Shown: positions 27,576 to 36,143 of the stretch, in pieces | Layout of the letters: every line of letters starts with the position of its first letter | How positions within the stretch are numbered: position 1 is the stretch's first letter | Source of the DNA: Treponema sp. | GTDB lineage: Bacteria > Spirochaetota > Spirochaetia > Treponematales > Treponemataceae | Direction: 5' to 3' | Length of the DNA stretch: 64,000 bases | Assembly (NCBI GenBank): GCA_024400955.1 | Contig: JAKSLY010000007.1 | Coordinates: forward strand, 18,862-82,861 | The notes under the pieces: generated by a model | Databases searched by the model: none | What the model saw: the letters and a program-made list of their open reading frames with translations, nothing else | What the model was told of the DNA's origin: nothing | Position numbers and translations under genes: made by a program

Positions 27576-27981
27576 GTGGTTCGTTAACCTTAACTACGGT
27601 AAGATAAATTTTCTCATTCCTCAAGCATACGTAAGGAACAGCGATTCAGACGACCTGGATCCATCAGGACCTGCAAACTTCATAGACTTTGACCTTATTG
27701 CCCACAATCTTTTTGGAGCAGATCCAGTGATAAAGAGAAGATCCTGCATAAATTCCTACGTCAGCTATTCTTCCATGATTACTGCCAAGTCCATGCCGGA
27801 GCTGCTGAGCTTTGAATACAGGAAATTTCACATACCAAAGGGTGTGCTGGAAAACTTTTCAAAAAAGTACGGAATCATAGCCTGGTACTTTGAGGAAGAC
27901 AGGGCATACATAATCATAAACCCTGAAATACTGAATGAAAAGATGATGGAGAGATGCAATGATCAAAGTTCTGGTTGTTGA
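27562..27981 (+). CDS. Small unknown protein between cheW and cheB
   Basis: 139 aa, not recognised. The start is probably a TTG at 27562, with AAAGG 6 nt upstream (another TTG at 27556 is possible); no ATG is available near the 5' end. It overlaps both cheW (14 bp) and cheB (23 bp), strong signs that it is translated. N-terminal WFVNLNYGKINFLIPQAYVR and C-terminal RAYIIINPEIL recall the first and last strands of a CheW domain, so it may be a degenerate CheW-like adaptor. That is inference only. Confidence 0.6.
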   Translation: MKTAEWFVNLNYGKINFLIPQAYVRNSDSDDLDPSGPANFIDFDLIAHNLFGADPVIKRRSCINSYVSYSSMITAKSMPELLSFEYRKFHIPKGVLENFSKKYGIIAWYFEEDRAYIIINPEILNEKMMERCNDQSSGC

Positions 27982-29038
27982 TGATTCTGCCATCGTACGC
28001 GCCATACTTGGACAGGTTCTTGGTGATGACAAGCGCTTTGAAGTCTGTGGCTTTGCAGAAAACGGTGAAATTGCCGTTGAATTAAATGAAGAACATTCTC
28101 CAGACCTGATCATAATGGACCTGAACATGCCAAAAATGGACGGCATTGAAGCAACAAGAAGAATCATGGAAACTTCAAGTCCGGCCATCATCATATACAC
28201 TACGGAGGACAAGGCTCGGGTAAGCTTTGAATGCCTTGAGGCAGGAGCAGTTCTTGTTCAGCAAAAACCAAACCTTGCAACACTTTCCAGAAGCAGGATT
28301 GAAGTTTTTTGCGAGCAGCTTGCAGTCATTGCCCTAGAACATGCAAAACAAACCGGATTTTCCACTAAGAAGCCAAGACCGGAAAAAATATTCAGGGAAG
28401 TCATCATCGAGGACGTCAACACTCCACCAAGCCAGAAATTCAGCCTGCTGGCCATAGGAGCATCCACAGGCGGCCCAATTGCAATTCAAACTGTGCTTTC
28501 AAGGCTTGCTAAAAACTTCCCCCTTCCAATCATCATCACCCAGCATATTGATTCGATTTTTGACTGCCAGTTTGCTTCATGGCTTTCCGATTCAACAGGT
28601 AAGAATGTTAAGCTTGCAGAAAACAGCGAAATCCTCAAAGCCGGAACCGTTTACATAGCTCCTGCAGGTCGGCATCTTTGCATTACAAAAAATGCGTCCG
28701 GGGAGCTTAAGGCCCTTCTTGATGATTCGGAACCACTGCACTACCTTAAACCGGCCGTGGACAAGATGTTTTTTTCCTGCGCCCAAACCCTTCAGAAAAA
28801 ATGCATTGCCGTACTGCTGACCGGTATGGGTACTGACGGAGCGGAAGGACTAAAGGCCATAAAGGATGCAGGCGGATATACAGTCACTGAATCAAGTGAA
28901 ACCTGCGTCATATACGGAATGCCAAAGGCAGCCAACGACTTGAATGCCCAGGTAAAATGCTGTTCTCTTTATGAAATCCCCGTAATATTAAACCATTACA
29001 GCGGCGCAATGCTATCTTCTGAGGGAGATGAGGACTGA
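27959..29038 (+). CDS. cheB: CheB protein-glutamate methylesterase
   Basis: Removes methyl groups from receptors and can deamidate Gln. 359 aa. N-terminal receiver with VDDSAI, phosphoacceptor Asp54 (IIMDLNMPKMDG), Thr81/82 and Lys103. C-terminal esterase with catalytic Ser169 (AIGASTGGP), His196 (TQHID) and Asp293 (GMGTDGAEG). All key residues are intact, so both phosphorylation and catalysis are expected. Overlaps the unknown small gene and is followed by cheR after 1 bp. Confidence 0.96.
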   Translation: MIKVLVVDDSAIVRAILGQVLGDDKRFEVCGFAENGEIAVELNEEHSPDLIIMDLNMPKMDGIEATRRIMETSSPAIIIYTTEDKARVSFECLEAGAVLVQQKPNLATLSRSRIEVFCEQLAVIALEHAKQTGFSTKKPRPEKIFREVIIEDVNTPPSQKFSLLAIGASTGGPIAIQTVLSRLAKNFPLPIIITQHIDSIFDCQFASWLSDSTGKNVKLAENSEILKAGTVYIAPAGRHLCITKNASGELKALLDDSEPLHYLKPAVDKMFFSCAQTLQKKCIAVLLTGMGTDGAEGLKAIKDAGGYTVTESSETCVIYGMPKAANDLNAQVKCCSLYEIPVILNHYSGAMLSSEGDED

Positions 29039-29039
29039 C

Positions 29040-30404
29040 ATGGATTTCAAGAGACTTTCTGACGAAGTTAAAATTCTCATCCACAACCATTGCGGAATCA
29101 TTCTGTCCACAGCCCACGAAATGCATGTTGAATCCTTCCTTAAAAACCGTGTGGAGGAACTTGAAACCAATAATGCTTCATACCTGAACATGCTGAATGA
29201 AAAGCCCCAGGAATTGGACCTGCTGATAAATGAAGCGTGCATAAACGAAACATATTTCTTCCGTGAGGAACGTTCCTTTGATGCCCTTGCCTCCAATTTT
29301 CTTTCCGAGATAAAGGAAAGGAATCTATTGGTATGGAGCGCAGCCTGTTCAACCGGGGAAGAAGCAATTTCCCTCCTGGCCTTTCTTGAAAATGCAGGAA
29401 GAAGGGTTTCCATCACAGCAAGCGACATTGATTCATCAGCCCTGGAAAAATTCAAGGCAGGAAAATACGGCCATAATTCCCTAAGGTCTGACGGAGCAAA
29501 ATACCACGGACTTCTGAATTCCTATGGCAAGCTTGAAGCAGGCGGATTTACCGCATCTGATTCCGTTTACGAAAAAATTTCCATAAAGAAAATAAACCTG
29601 ATGAATACGGCTTCATACCCTTTCATTACGGAAAGCCTGGACTTCATATTCGTAAAAAACGTATTCATCTATTTTTCTGAAGATTCAAGGAAAAAAATCC
29701 TTAAGGCCATGTGGTCCATCCTGAAGGACAGCGGTTACATATTCCTTTCCATAAGCGAAATTGCAGGCATAGATTGCCCGGAACTGTTCCAAAAGGTTTC
29801 ATACAAGGATGTCTATGCCCTCAAGAAAATTCCAAGATTTGCTTCGGAATCAAAAAGAAACGCCGTGGATGTAACCGAAGAAAAAAAACTTTCCGGGGAG
29901 GAACAGTCCTTAATTCAACAGGCAGCAGAACAAACAAGGGCAACCATGAAGCAGGACAGTGAAAATGCTCCTGTTTTCCGCAGGGAAATTTATGATTTTG
30001 TCGACCGGATCAACGCGCTTTTGGACAAGGGCTGGTATGACGACTGCATTAAACTCATCGATGGGTTTACATTCCATGGGCACGAAGCTGAATTCGGCCT
30101 TTTTTACAGGGGATTCATTCACTACAGGAAGGAAGAGTACGACAAGGCGGACGAATATTTTGCAAAGGCAAACCTTCTAAACGGAAAATTCTGGCCTTCA
30201 GTGCTCATGCGTGGCTATTCCAGCTGGAAGACCGGCCGCATCAAGGAAGCCACTGCTCTTTTTTACGCCGGCATCGATCTTCTAAAAGAAAGTGCAAATA
30301 ACAGAAAACTATGGTATAATTTCATGGCTAAGGAATTCAGTACCGAATATTTCATAGAACTTTGTGAGAAAATGGTACTAATGCTTGAAAAAAGGACTAA
30401 TTAA
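29040..30404 (+). CDS. cheR: CheR methyltransferase with C-terminal TPR-like domain
   Basis: SAM-dependent methylation of receptor glutamates. 454 aa, against about 280 for plain CheR. N-terminal all-helical domain, INETYFFREERSF, then the SAM site VWSAACSTGEEAISL and FVKNVFIYFSEDSRKKIL (usual RNVxIYF with Lys for Arg). After a Lys/Glu linker, residues about 325-450 form TPR-like helical pairs (GLFYRGFIHYRKEEYDKAD). Such CheR-TPR fusions occur in alternative systems like Wsp and Frz. Start chosen at ATG 29040 (AGGA, 5 nt spacing), not 12 bp upstream inside cheB. Confidence 0.93.
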   Translation: MDFKRLSDEVKILIHNHCGIILSTAHEMHVESFLKNRVEELETNNASYLNMLNEKPQELDLLINEACINETYFFREERSFDALASNFLSEIKERNLLVWSAACSTGEEAISLLAFLENAGRRVSITASDIDSSALEKFKAGKYGHNSLRSDGAKYHGLLNSYGKLEAGGFTASDSVYEKISIKKINLMNTASYPFITESLDFIFVKNVFIYFSEDSRKKILKAMWSILKDSGYIFLSISEIAGIDCPELFQKVSYKDVYALKKIPRFASESKRNAVDVTEEKKLSGEEQSLIQQAAEQTRATMKQDSENAPVFRREIYDFVDRINALLDKGWYDDCIKLIDGFTFHGHEAEFGLFYRGFIHYRKEEYDKADEYFAKANLLNGKFWPSVLMRGYSSWKTGRIKEATALFYAGIDLLKESANNRKLWYNFMAKEFSTEYFIELCEKMVLMLEKRTN

Positions 30405-30413
30405 GAGGATACA

Positions 30414-32501
30414 ATGGCTTTTTCAAAGGAAAGTTTTGTTGACGGATACATTGCAGAAGTCAAGGAAAACATAGACAGCATCAATTCTCTCTTCGTTGCA
30501 CTTAAAAACGATTCTTCAAACAAAAGTGTCCTCAAGGAAATCTTGCGAAAGCTGCACACCATAAAGGGCGCTTCAAGAATGCTGGATTTTGTTCAGGTGG
30601 AACAGCTGTCCCATAACCTGGAGGACGTATTCAAGTCCCTGGATGAAAGCAAGATAGAATTTTCCACCAACATACTAAAGCTGTCCTTCAAGATTACGGA
30701 AATCATTGAGGAATGCCTTGCATGCATTACCGAAGGAACCGAACACGGCAGCATCGCAATATGGCTTGACCTTTGCCAGAAAGCTGCAGTCGGATTCTTC
30801 TTTGACATCGATGAAATTCAGAATGAAATGGAAACTTCAGCCAGCGTCACTTCTGAAATTTCTACTGACGAAGAAAACGTTGAATCCTTTGATAACATAA
30901 GTTCCGTAAGAATTGAAATTTCAAGAATAAATGGAATCATCGAAAGCTACGACAACCTGATCATGAAGCAGTTCAGACTCAAGCACCAGATTGAACTTCT
31001 GGAAAAGAAACTTCAGAACAGGGATGCCGAACGCATCTACGAAGTGCCGAGGCTCCTTAAGGAAGAATTGATATCCGCAGAAAATTCGATCTTCGACACC
31101 CAGAGGGATCTATTTGCCCTCCGCATGCTCCCCCTGGAAATCATCCTTGACCCATTGAGAAAACAGATTGAAAAGGAATCCATCAAATCCTCAAAGCAGG
31201 TGAAGGTTGACATTCCCCATACCACCTTCATGCTGGACAAGGTAATCCTTGAACAGTTAAAGAACATTCTCCTTCACCTTGTAAGGAACAGCCTTGACCA
31301 TGGAATTGAAACGCCGGAAGTCAGGTCAGCCCTTGGAAAGAATGCCACCGGAACCATATCAATCCACGAAACACAAATTTCCAACAGGATAGTGATTACC
31401 GTAAGCGATGACGGAGCCGGAATCAACTATGCAAAAATCAGGGAAAGAGCCGCTTCCCTTTACATGAACATGCACTCGGAAATCGAAACCCTGCAGGATT
31501 CAGACCTTCAGCAGTTCCTGTTCATGCCGGGATTTTCCACTGCATCAAAGGCTTCTGAAACTTCAGGACGCGGAATGGGCCTGGACATTGTAAGAAGTTC
31601 CATGGAAAAGATAAAGGGAAAAATAAAGATTGAAACAAAAAGAAATGAAGGTACATCCTTTGAACTGACAATTCCCCTTTCCCTTGCAAGCCAGCGCGGT
31701 CTTTTTGTCGTTACCGGCAACACCAAGGTCATGATTCCATCCCACTACATTTCGGAAATCATAACTTCAACGGAAGACAAGATAGTCAACATGCAGAACC
31801 GCCTCTTCATCAATACTAAGTCGCGTAACATCCCGCTGTACTATCTTTCATCCATTCTCGAAATTGACAGGCAGTCAAAGATAAACTGCGTCATCATAGT
31901 GGAATACCTGGAAACGCGCATGGCAATCGTCGTTGACTCAATTCAGCAGAATGAAAACGTAATCATAAATCCACTCCCCCGCTGCCTTAAGAATCTTTCT
32001 TCAATGCAGGGAGTCGTCTATGATGAAAACTATGCAATAATCCCGATCCTTGACATTCCGACCATCATGCAGAAGATGCGCGAGCTTGTATTCTACGACA
32101 CAAAGAAGAACCAGGCACGCACAACAAAAAGCCAGAAGCATATTCTTGTAGTCGATGATTCTTCCACCACAAGACAGATTGAACAGGCAATTTTCCAGGC
32201 AGACGGTTACATTGTAGATACGGCATCCGACGGCATCGAGGCACTGGAAAAACTCCGCAACAAGAACATTGATGCCATCATCACTGACATTAACATGCCT
32301 CGAATGGATGGAATGATTCTTCTGTCAAACATCAGGCGTAACCCAAGATATGAGCACATTCCTGTCATAATTGTTTCTGGAGCCTACGACAAGTACGCCA
32401 AGAAACAGTTTATGGAAGCAGGTGCCCAGGCATACATCGTTAAATCAGACTTCCAGAGAGGCAATCTCCTGGATACGGTAAAGGAGCTTTTGAATGACTG
32501 A
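30414..32501 (+). CDS. cheA: CheA histidine kinase with fused CheW and receiver domains
   Basis: 695 aa. Order: Hpt (His48 in LHTIKGASRML), linker without a recognisable P2 CheY-docking domain, dimerisation helices (about 155-255), HATPase (N box LVRNSLDHGIE, G1 SDDGAGI, G2 GRGMGLDIV), CheW-like domain (about 440-565), receiver (about 575-695; VVDDSSTT, TDINMPRMDG, VSGAYDK, YIVKSD, all key residues kept). The receiver replaces a free CheY, which is not in the operon. Followed by the cyclase gene with an 8 bp overlap. Phosphotransfer within the protein and to CheB is expected. Confidence 0.95.
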   Translation: MAFSKESFVDGYIAEVKENIDSINSLFVALKNDSSNKSVLKEILRKLHTIKGASRMLDFVQVEQLSHNLEDVFKSLDESKIEFSTNILKLSFKITEIIEECLACITEGTEHGSIAIWLDLCQKAAVGFFFDIDEIQNEMETSASVTSEISTDEENVESFDNISSVRIEISRINGIIESYDNLIMKQFRLKHQIELLEKKLQNRDAERIYEVPRLLKEELISAENSIFDTQRDLFALRMLPLEIILDPLRKQIEKESIKSSKQVKVDIPHTTFMLDKVILEQLKNILLHLVRNSLDHGIETPEVRSALGKNATGTISIHETQISNRIVITVSDDGAGINYAKIRERAASLYMNMHSEIETLQDSDLQQFLFMPGFSTASKASETSGRGMGLDIVRSSMEKIKGKIKIETKRNEGTSFELTIPLSLASQRGLFVVTGNTKVMIPSHYISEIITSTEDKIVNMQNRLFINTKSRNIPLYYLSSILEIDRQSKINCVIIVEYLETRMAIVVDSIQQNENVIINPLPRCLKNLSSMQGVVYDENYAIIPILDIPTIMQKMRELVFYDTKKNQARTTKSQKHILVVDDSSTTRQIEQAIFQADGYIVDTASDGIEALEKLRNKNIDAIITDINMPRMDGMILLSNIRRNPRYEHIPVIIVSGAYDKYAKKQFMEAGAQAYIVKSDFQRGNLLDTVKELLND

Positions 32502-34368
32502 CAGACGCATACTCATTGCATCCGATTCCAAAACCATTTCCAGTGTTCTCTCAAAAGTTCTTGAAGACAGCGGCTACACAGTCCTGACCGTTTCTGATGG
32601 AATGGAAGCAGTCAGGGTCATCTACAGGGAAAGACCCGATTGCGTAATTCTTTCATCAAACCTTCCGTGCATTTCAGGTTTTGACCTTTCCCACCTGATC
32701 AGGAAGAATTCCCAGCTGGATTACCTTGCCATTATCCTTTGCTCTTCAGACGAAACCAACGATTCCCGCGCATGGCTTGATGGACTTAACTGCGATTACT
32801 TCTATATTCCAAACCCGGAAAAACTTGAATCCCTTCCGTCCATAATTGAAGGCGTAATCGGCAAGAGAACCCAGTATCCCAAAAAGGAACCAATGGAACT
32901 GACGGAAAAGGACGTGCTCCAGATCCTCAATTCAACATACAGCCAGGAACTTTTCGAACTGTACATTACCAGGGATGCATTCAATGCCGAAAACTACATT
33001 TGGGACATTGAGCAGCTCATGAGGCACATGACCAATGCCATATACAACATTTTCGCATACGATGCCCTGGCGGTAATGATAAACCAGGATCCCCTTTATG
33101 AATACTTTGACCTGAGCGATACCATTACCAACAACGACTTTGAGGATTTCAGAAAGATATGCAGAAACGACTTCATGAACCGCATCGTGAACAGAAAGGA
33201 ATACAGCTGGACAAACTGCATAACGGTGAAGAACCAGATTGAAACATTCAGCCAGAAAAAGGAAAAGATAAAGACATACAACCAGTTCCCGATGGATACG
33301 ACAAAAAAGTATCCGTTTACAATTCACATTGCAACGACAAATTCAGATTCCATGAATTCCAACACCCAGAAAATGCTGGATTTTCTTTGCGGAATCTATT
33401 CGCCAATCATAGAAAAGAACATAATGCTCCGCCGTACCATTGATGCGGAACAGAAGATCAGGAATGCATTCAGCCGATTCCTTCCGCCTAAGGTCATTGA
33501 AGGAATTGTTGCCGGAGAAACTTCATACACCTCAAAGATTGGTGAAGAACGCCAGGTTGCAATCCTCATGGCTGACATCAGGGAGTTCACTGCCATCAGC
33601 GAAAAGACAAGCCCTGACCGGGTAATCGAATTCCTTAACAAGTATTTTTCAATTATGGGCAACGTAATAAAGAAGCACGGTGGAACAATCGATAAGTTCA
33701 TCGGTGATGAAATCATGGCAATCTTTGGCGTTCCAGAAAGCTACAAGTACAATGGATACAGGGCTGCCAACGCCGCACTTGAAATGATACATGAACTTGA
33801 AAGCCTTGACACTTCCCTGCTTGAAATTCCGGAAGGAAAGACATTCAAGGTAGGAATCGGAATTCATTACGGCCACCCAATTGCAGGTACCATCGGCAGC
33901 AACGACAAGAAGGAATACACGGTAATCGGCGATGACGTAAACCTTGCATCCCGCGTCCAGGACCTTACAAAGCTCTATGGAAATTCTGTTCTTGTCACAG
34001 ATGAGGTTAAGCAGGATATTGAAAAGGCAGAAAACGACATTGAATACGGCCGTTACCTGAACAAGCATGAGCACATTAACTTCCGCTTCCTGGACAAGGT
34101 TAAGGTTAAGGGAAAGTCTGTTGCCGTCGAACTTTTTGAGCTTTATTCCAATGCGGAAAAATATACTGAAAATTTCCATACAAACTACAACAAGGGGCTT
34201 TATCAATACCTGATTGGAAATTTCAATGGGGCCCAGGATTATCTGAGAATCGCGAAGGTTCTCATGCCTAAGGACCGGGCCACGAAGGTTATCCTTGAAC
34301 GGTGCAAGGCCTTTGCAAAGAACCGCCCTGAAAATTGGGATGGTGCTGTTACACTGACCAGAAAATAA
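32494..34368 (+). CDS. Adenylate cyclase with degenerate receiver domain
   Basis: 624 aa. Residues 1-125 have the receiver fold, but the phosphoacceptor Asp is Ser54 (VILSSNLPCISG), one of the acidic pair is Ser10, and the conserved Lys is Ile105, so it should not be phosphorylated. A middle region of about 200 residues, GAF-like in position, precedes a class III cyclase at about 340-550: metal Asp in MADIREF and FIGDEIMAIFG, Lys in DKFIGD, Thr in EYTVIGDDVNLASRV, and the Asn/Arg of VNLASR. The Lys/Thr pair is the adenylate type seen in cyanobacteria. A TPR-like tail follows. AAGGAG lies 7 nt before the ATG. Confidence 0.92.
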   Translation: MTDRRILIASDSKTISSVLSKVLEDSGYTVLTVSDGMEAVRVIYRERPDCVILSSNLPCISGFDLSHLIRKNSQLDYLAIILCSSDETNDSRAWLDGLNCDYFYIPNPEKLESLPSIIEGVIGKRTQYPKKEPMELTEKDVLQILNSTYSQELFELYITRDAFNAENYIWDIEQLMRHMTNAIYNIFAYDALAVMINQDPLYEYFDLSDTITNNDFEDFRKICRNDFMNRIVNRKEYSWTNCITVKNQIETFSQKKEKIKTYNQFPMDTTKKYPFTIHIATTNSDSMNSNTQKMLDFLCGIYSPIIEKNIMLRRTIDAEQKIRNAFSRFLPPKVIEGIVAGETSYTSKIGEERQVAILMADIREFTAISEKTSPDRVIEFLNKYFSIMGNVIKKHGGTIDKFIGDEIMAIFGVPESYKYNGYRAANAALEMIHELESLDTSLLEIPEGKTFKVGIGIHYGHPIAGTIGSNDKKEYTVIGDDVNLASRVQDLTKLYGNSVLVTDEVKQDIEKAENDIEYGRYLNKHEHINFRFLDKVKVKGKSVAVELFELYSNAEKYTENFHTNYNKGLYQYLIGNFNGAQDYLRIAKVLMPKDRATKVILERCKAFAKNRPENWDGAVTLTRK

Positions 34369-34379
34369 GGTGAATGAAG

Positions 34380-36143
34380 ATGAAGAAATTTGAACTTAAG
34401 AGTTCACGGACATTTGAAAACGAAGTGCATTCTCTCTTTAAGAAACTCAACGGATTTTCAGGAACCTTGTTTTACGTCCTTGCACTTCTGGGAACCCAGC
34501 TTTTCATGACTCTTCCCTTCCAGGAACATTTGATTCTATTTGGACTTGTAGTAGTCTGCGTGTATTTTTCACAGAACATACTTTCTCCAAGACTGGACAA
34601 GCTTCTGGTTTCTGATCTTTCTGAAAACTACGAGGAATACAAAAAGGGAAACCTTGACATCAACGAGAAGACGGAACTTGTAAAGCAGTTTCTCAAGTGC
34701 CCCAACGGCCTGTCAAAGAAGAACGGCATTTCCATTGCTGCAACCTGCGTCATTCCCTTTATCTTTGTAATCGTCAACCATAAGATTACTCCAAGCACAT
34801 ACATGTTCCTTGCAGTTGTACTTATACTCTGCACATACAATGCCACACTTAGGGCCTACTCAAAAATTGAGAGAGTATGCTGCGCTAAGGTCATCGATAT
34901 TGTCGAAAGCGGAATCAACCATGAAACCATAACTTCAGAAGAATTCCACGGTTATTCCATGTACATGCGCATGCTTTCATTCTGCATTTTTCCCCTGGGC
35001 CTTTGCATCCTCCTGCATATCTTTCATGTGAACATGATTTTTAACGACAGCTGGCAGCTTCCCGACATGGCATTTGGAGCCTTTGTAATAGAAGCAAACA
35101 CCCTTTACATAATTCTTTCCGGATATTTTTCCGTTTATGGAACCGTAAAAAAGTCTACCAACGACATGATTGAAATCCTCGAGCAGCTTGTTGAAAACCA
35201 CGGCAAGTACAAGTTCCTGCCAACAGACCTTTCAAACGACATGGCTTACAGCATCTACCAGATAAACCTTCTGATTGAATACCTGCATTCCATTTCTGAA
35301 GAGACAATGGAAACAGGCGAACAGATTTATACCTTTACAAAGATTCTGTCAAATGAAGCAAAGGATACGGCTGACACTTCAATCTACGAATCCTCTGCAA
35401 TCAGGCAGTGCCTTGCGACTTTGGAAAACGAGAAGAACCAGCACGGCAGGGTTTCCAAGGCCATTGCAGAAATGAAGGACGACTCATTCAAGACAAAGGT
35501 AAATGTAGAAACGGCCAACAACCTGCTTGCAGAAGGCATAAGAAAAATGTCGGAAATCACCCAGGCAAACCTGGATACGATTTACGGAATCAAGACCCTC
35601 TTTGACAAGATAGACAACATCATAAACCTTATTACGGAAATCGATTCAGTAGTTGAAAGGATAAAAACCATTGCCTTCAATGCTGAACTCGAAGCTTCCA
35701 ACGCCGGCGAAAAGGGCGACAAATTCCACATCGTTGCAAACGAGATCCTCAGGATGGCTTCATCAGTTTCTTCTTCCACAAGCTTCATGAAAAAGAAGAT
35801 CACGGACATACAGCATTCCTGCGACAACCTGATCATCACTTCAGAAGCAGGCACCCAAAAGACCCGCGAAGGAAGTGAATTCTATACCGACCTTGAGGCT
35901 GACTTTTCAAAGCTCAACATATCCAGTGAAGTTACGGCAGAGTCCCTTACAAAAATCATGGACATTACGGAAATCCAGCGGGATGCATTCAACCAGATTA
36001 ACCAGACCTTCATTGAAATTCACGAGGGATTTGAAAAATTCTCCCAGACGGCACAAAAGATAAGCCATGAGGCACAGATCCTGAAGGATACGGCAACCAC
36101 TCTCGGGTATTCAGGTTCACAGGTTGAAGGGGGTGAAAGATGA
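34380..36143 (+). CDS. Divergent MCP-like chemoreceptor 1
   Basis: 587 aa. About six membrane helices in the first 270 residues, no periplasmic ligand domain, then a long coiled coil. The hairpin tip (35658-35703) reads ERIKTIAFNAELEAS where a standard MCP has FQTNILALNAAIEAA. It lacks the Gln-Thr found in the other three. Start placed at ATG 34380 because AAGGTGA ends 6 nt before it; ATG 34374 would be too close. 11 bp after the cyclase stop, and ATGA-overlapping with the next receptor. Signals presumably to CheA through CheW. Confidence 0.85.
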   Translation: MKKFELKSSRTFENEVHSLFKKLNGFSGTLFYVLALLGTQLFMTLPFQEHLILFGLVVVCVYFSQNILSPRLDKLLVSDLSENYEEYKKGNLDINEKTELVKQFLKCPNGLSKKNGISIAATCVIPFIFVIVNHKITPSTYMFLAVVLILCTYNATLRAYSKIERVCCAKVIDIVESGINHETITSEEFHGYSMYMRMLSFCIFPLGLCILLHIFHVNMIFNDSWQLPDMAFGAFVIEANTLYIILSGYFSVYGTVKKSTNDMIEILEQLVENHGKYKFLPTDLSNDMAYSIYQINLLIEYLHSISEETMETGEQIYTFTKILSNEAKDTADTSIYESSAIRQCLATLENEKNQHGRVSKAIAEMKDDSFKTKVNVETANNLLAEGIRKMSEITQANLDTIYGIKTLFDKIDNIINLITEIDSVVERIKTIAFNAELEASNAGEKGDKFHIVANEILRMASSVSSSTSFMKKKITDIQHSCDNLIITSEAGTQKTREGSEFYTDLEADFSKLNISSEVTAESLTKIMDITEIQRDAFNQINQTFIEIHEGFEKFSQTAQKISHEAQILKDTATTLGYSGSQVEGGER

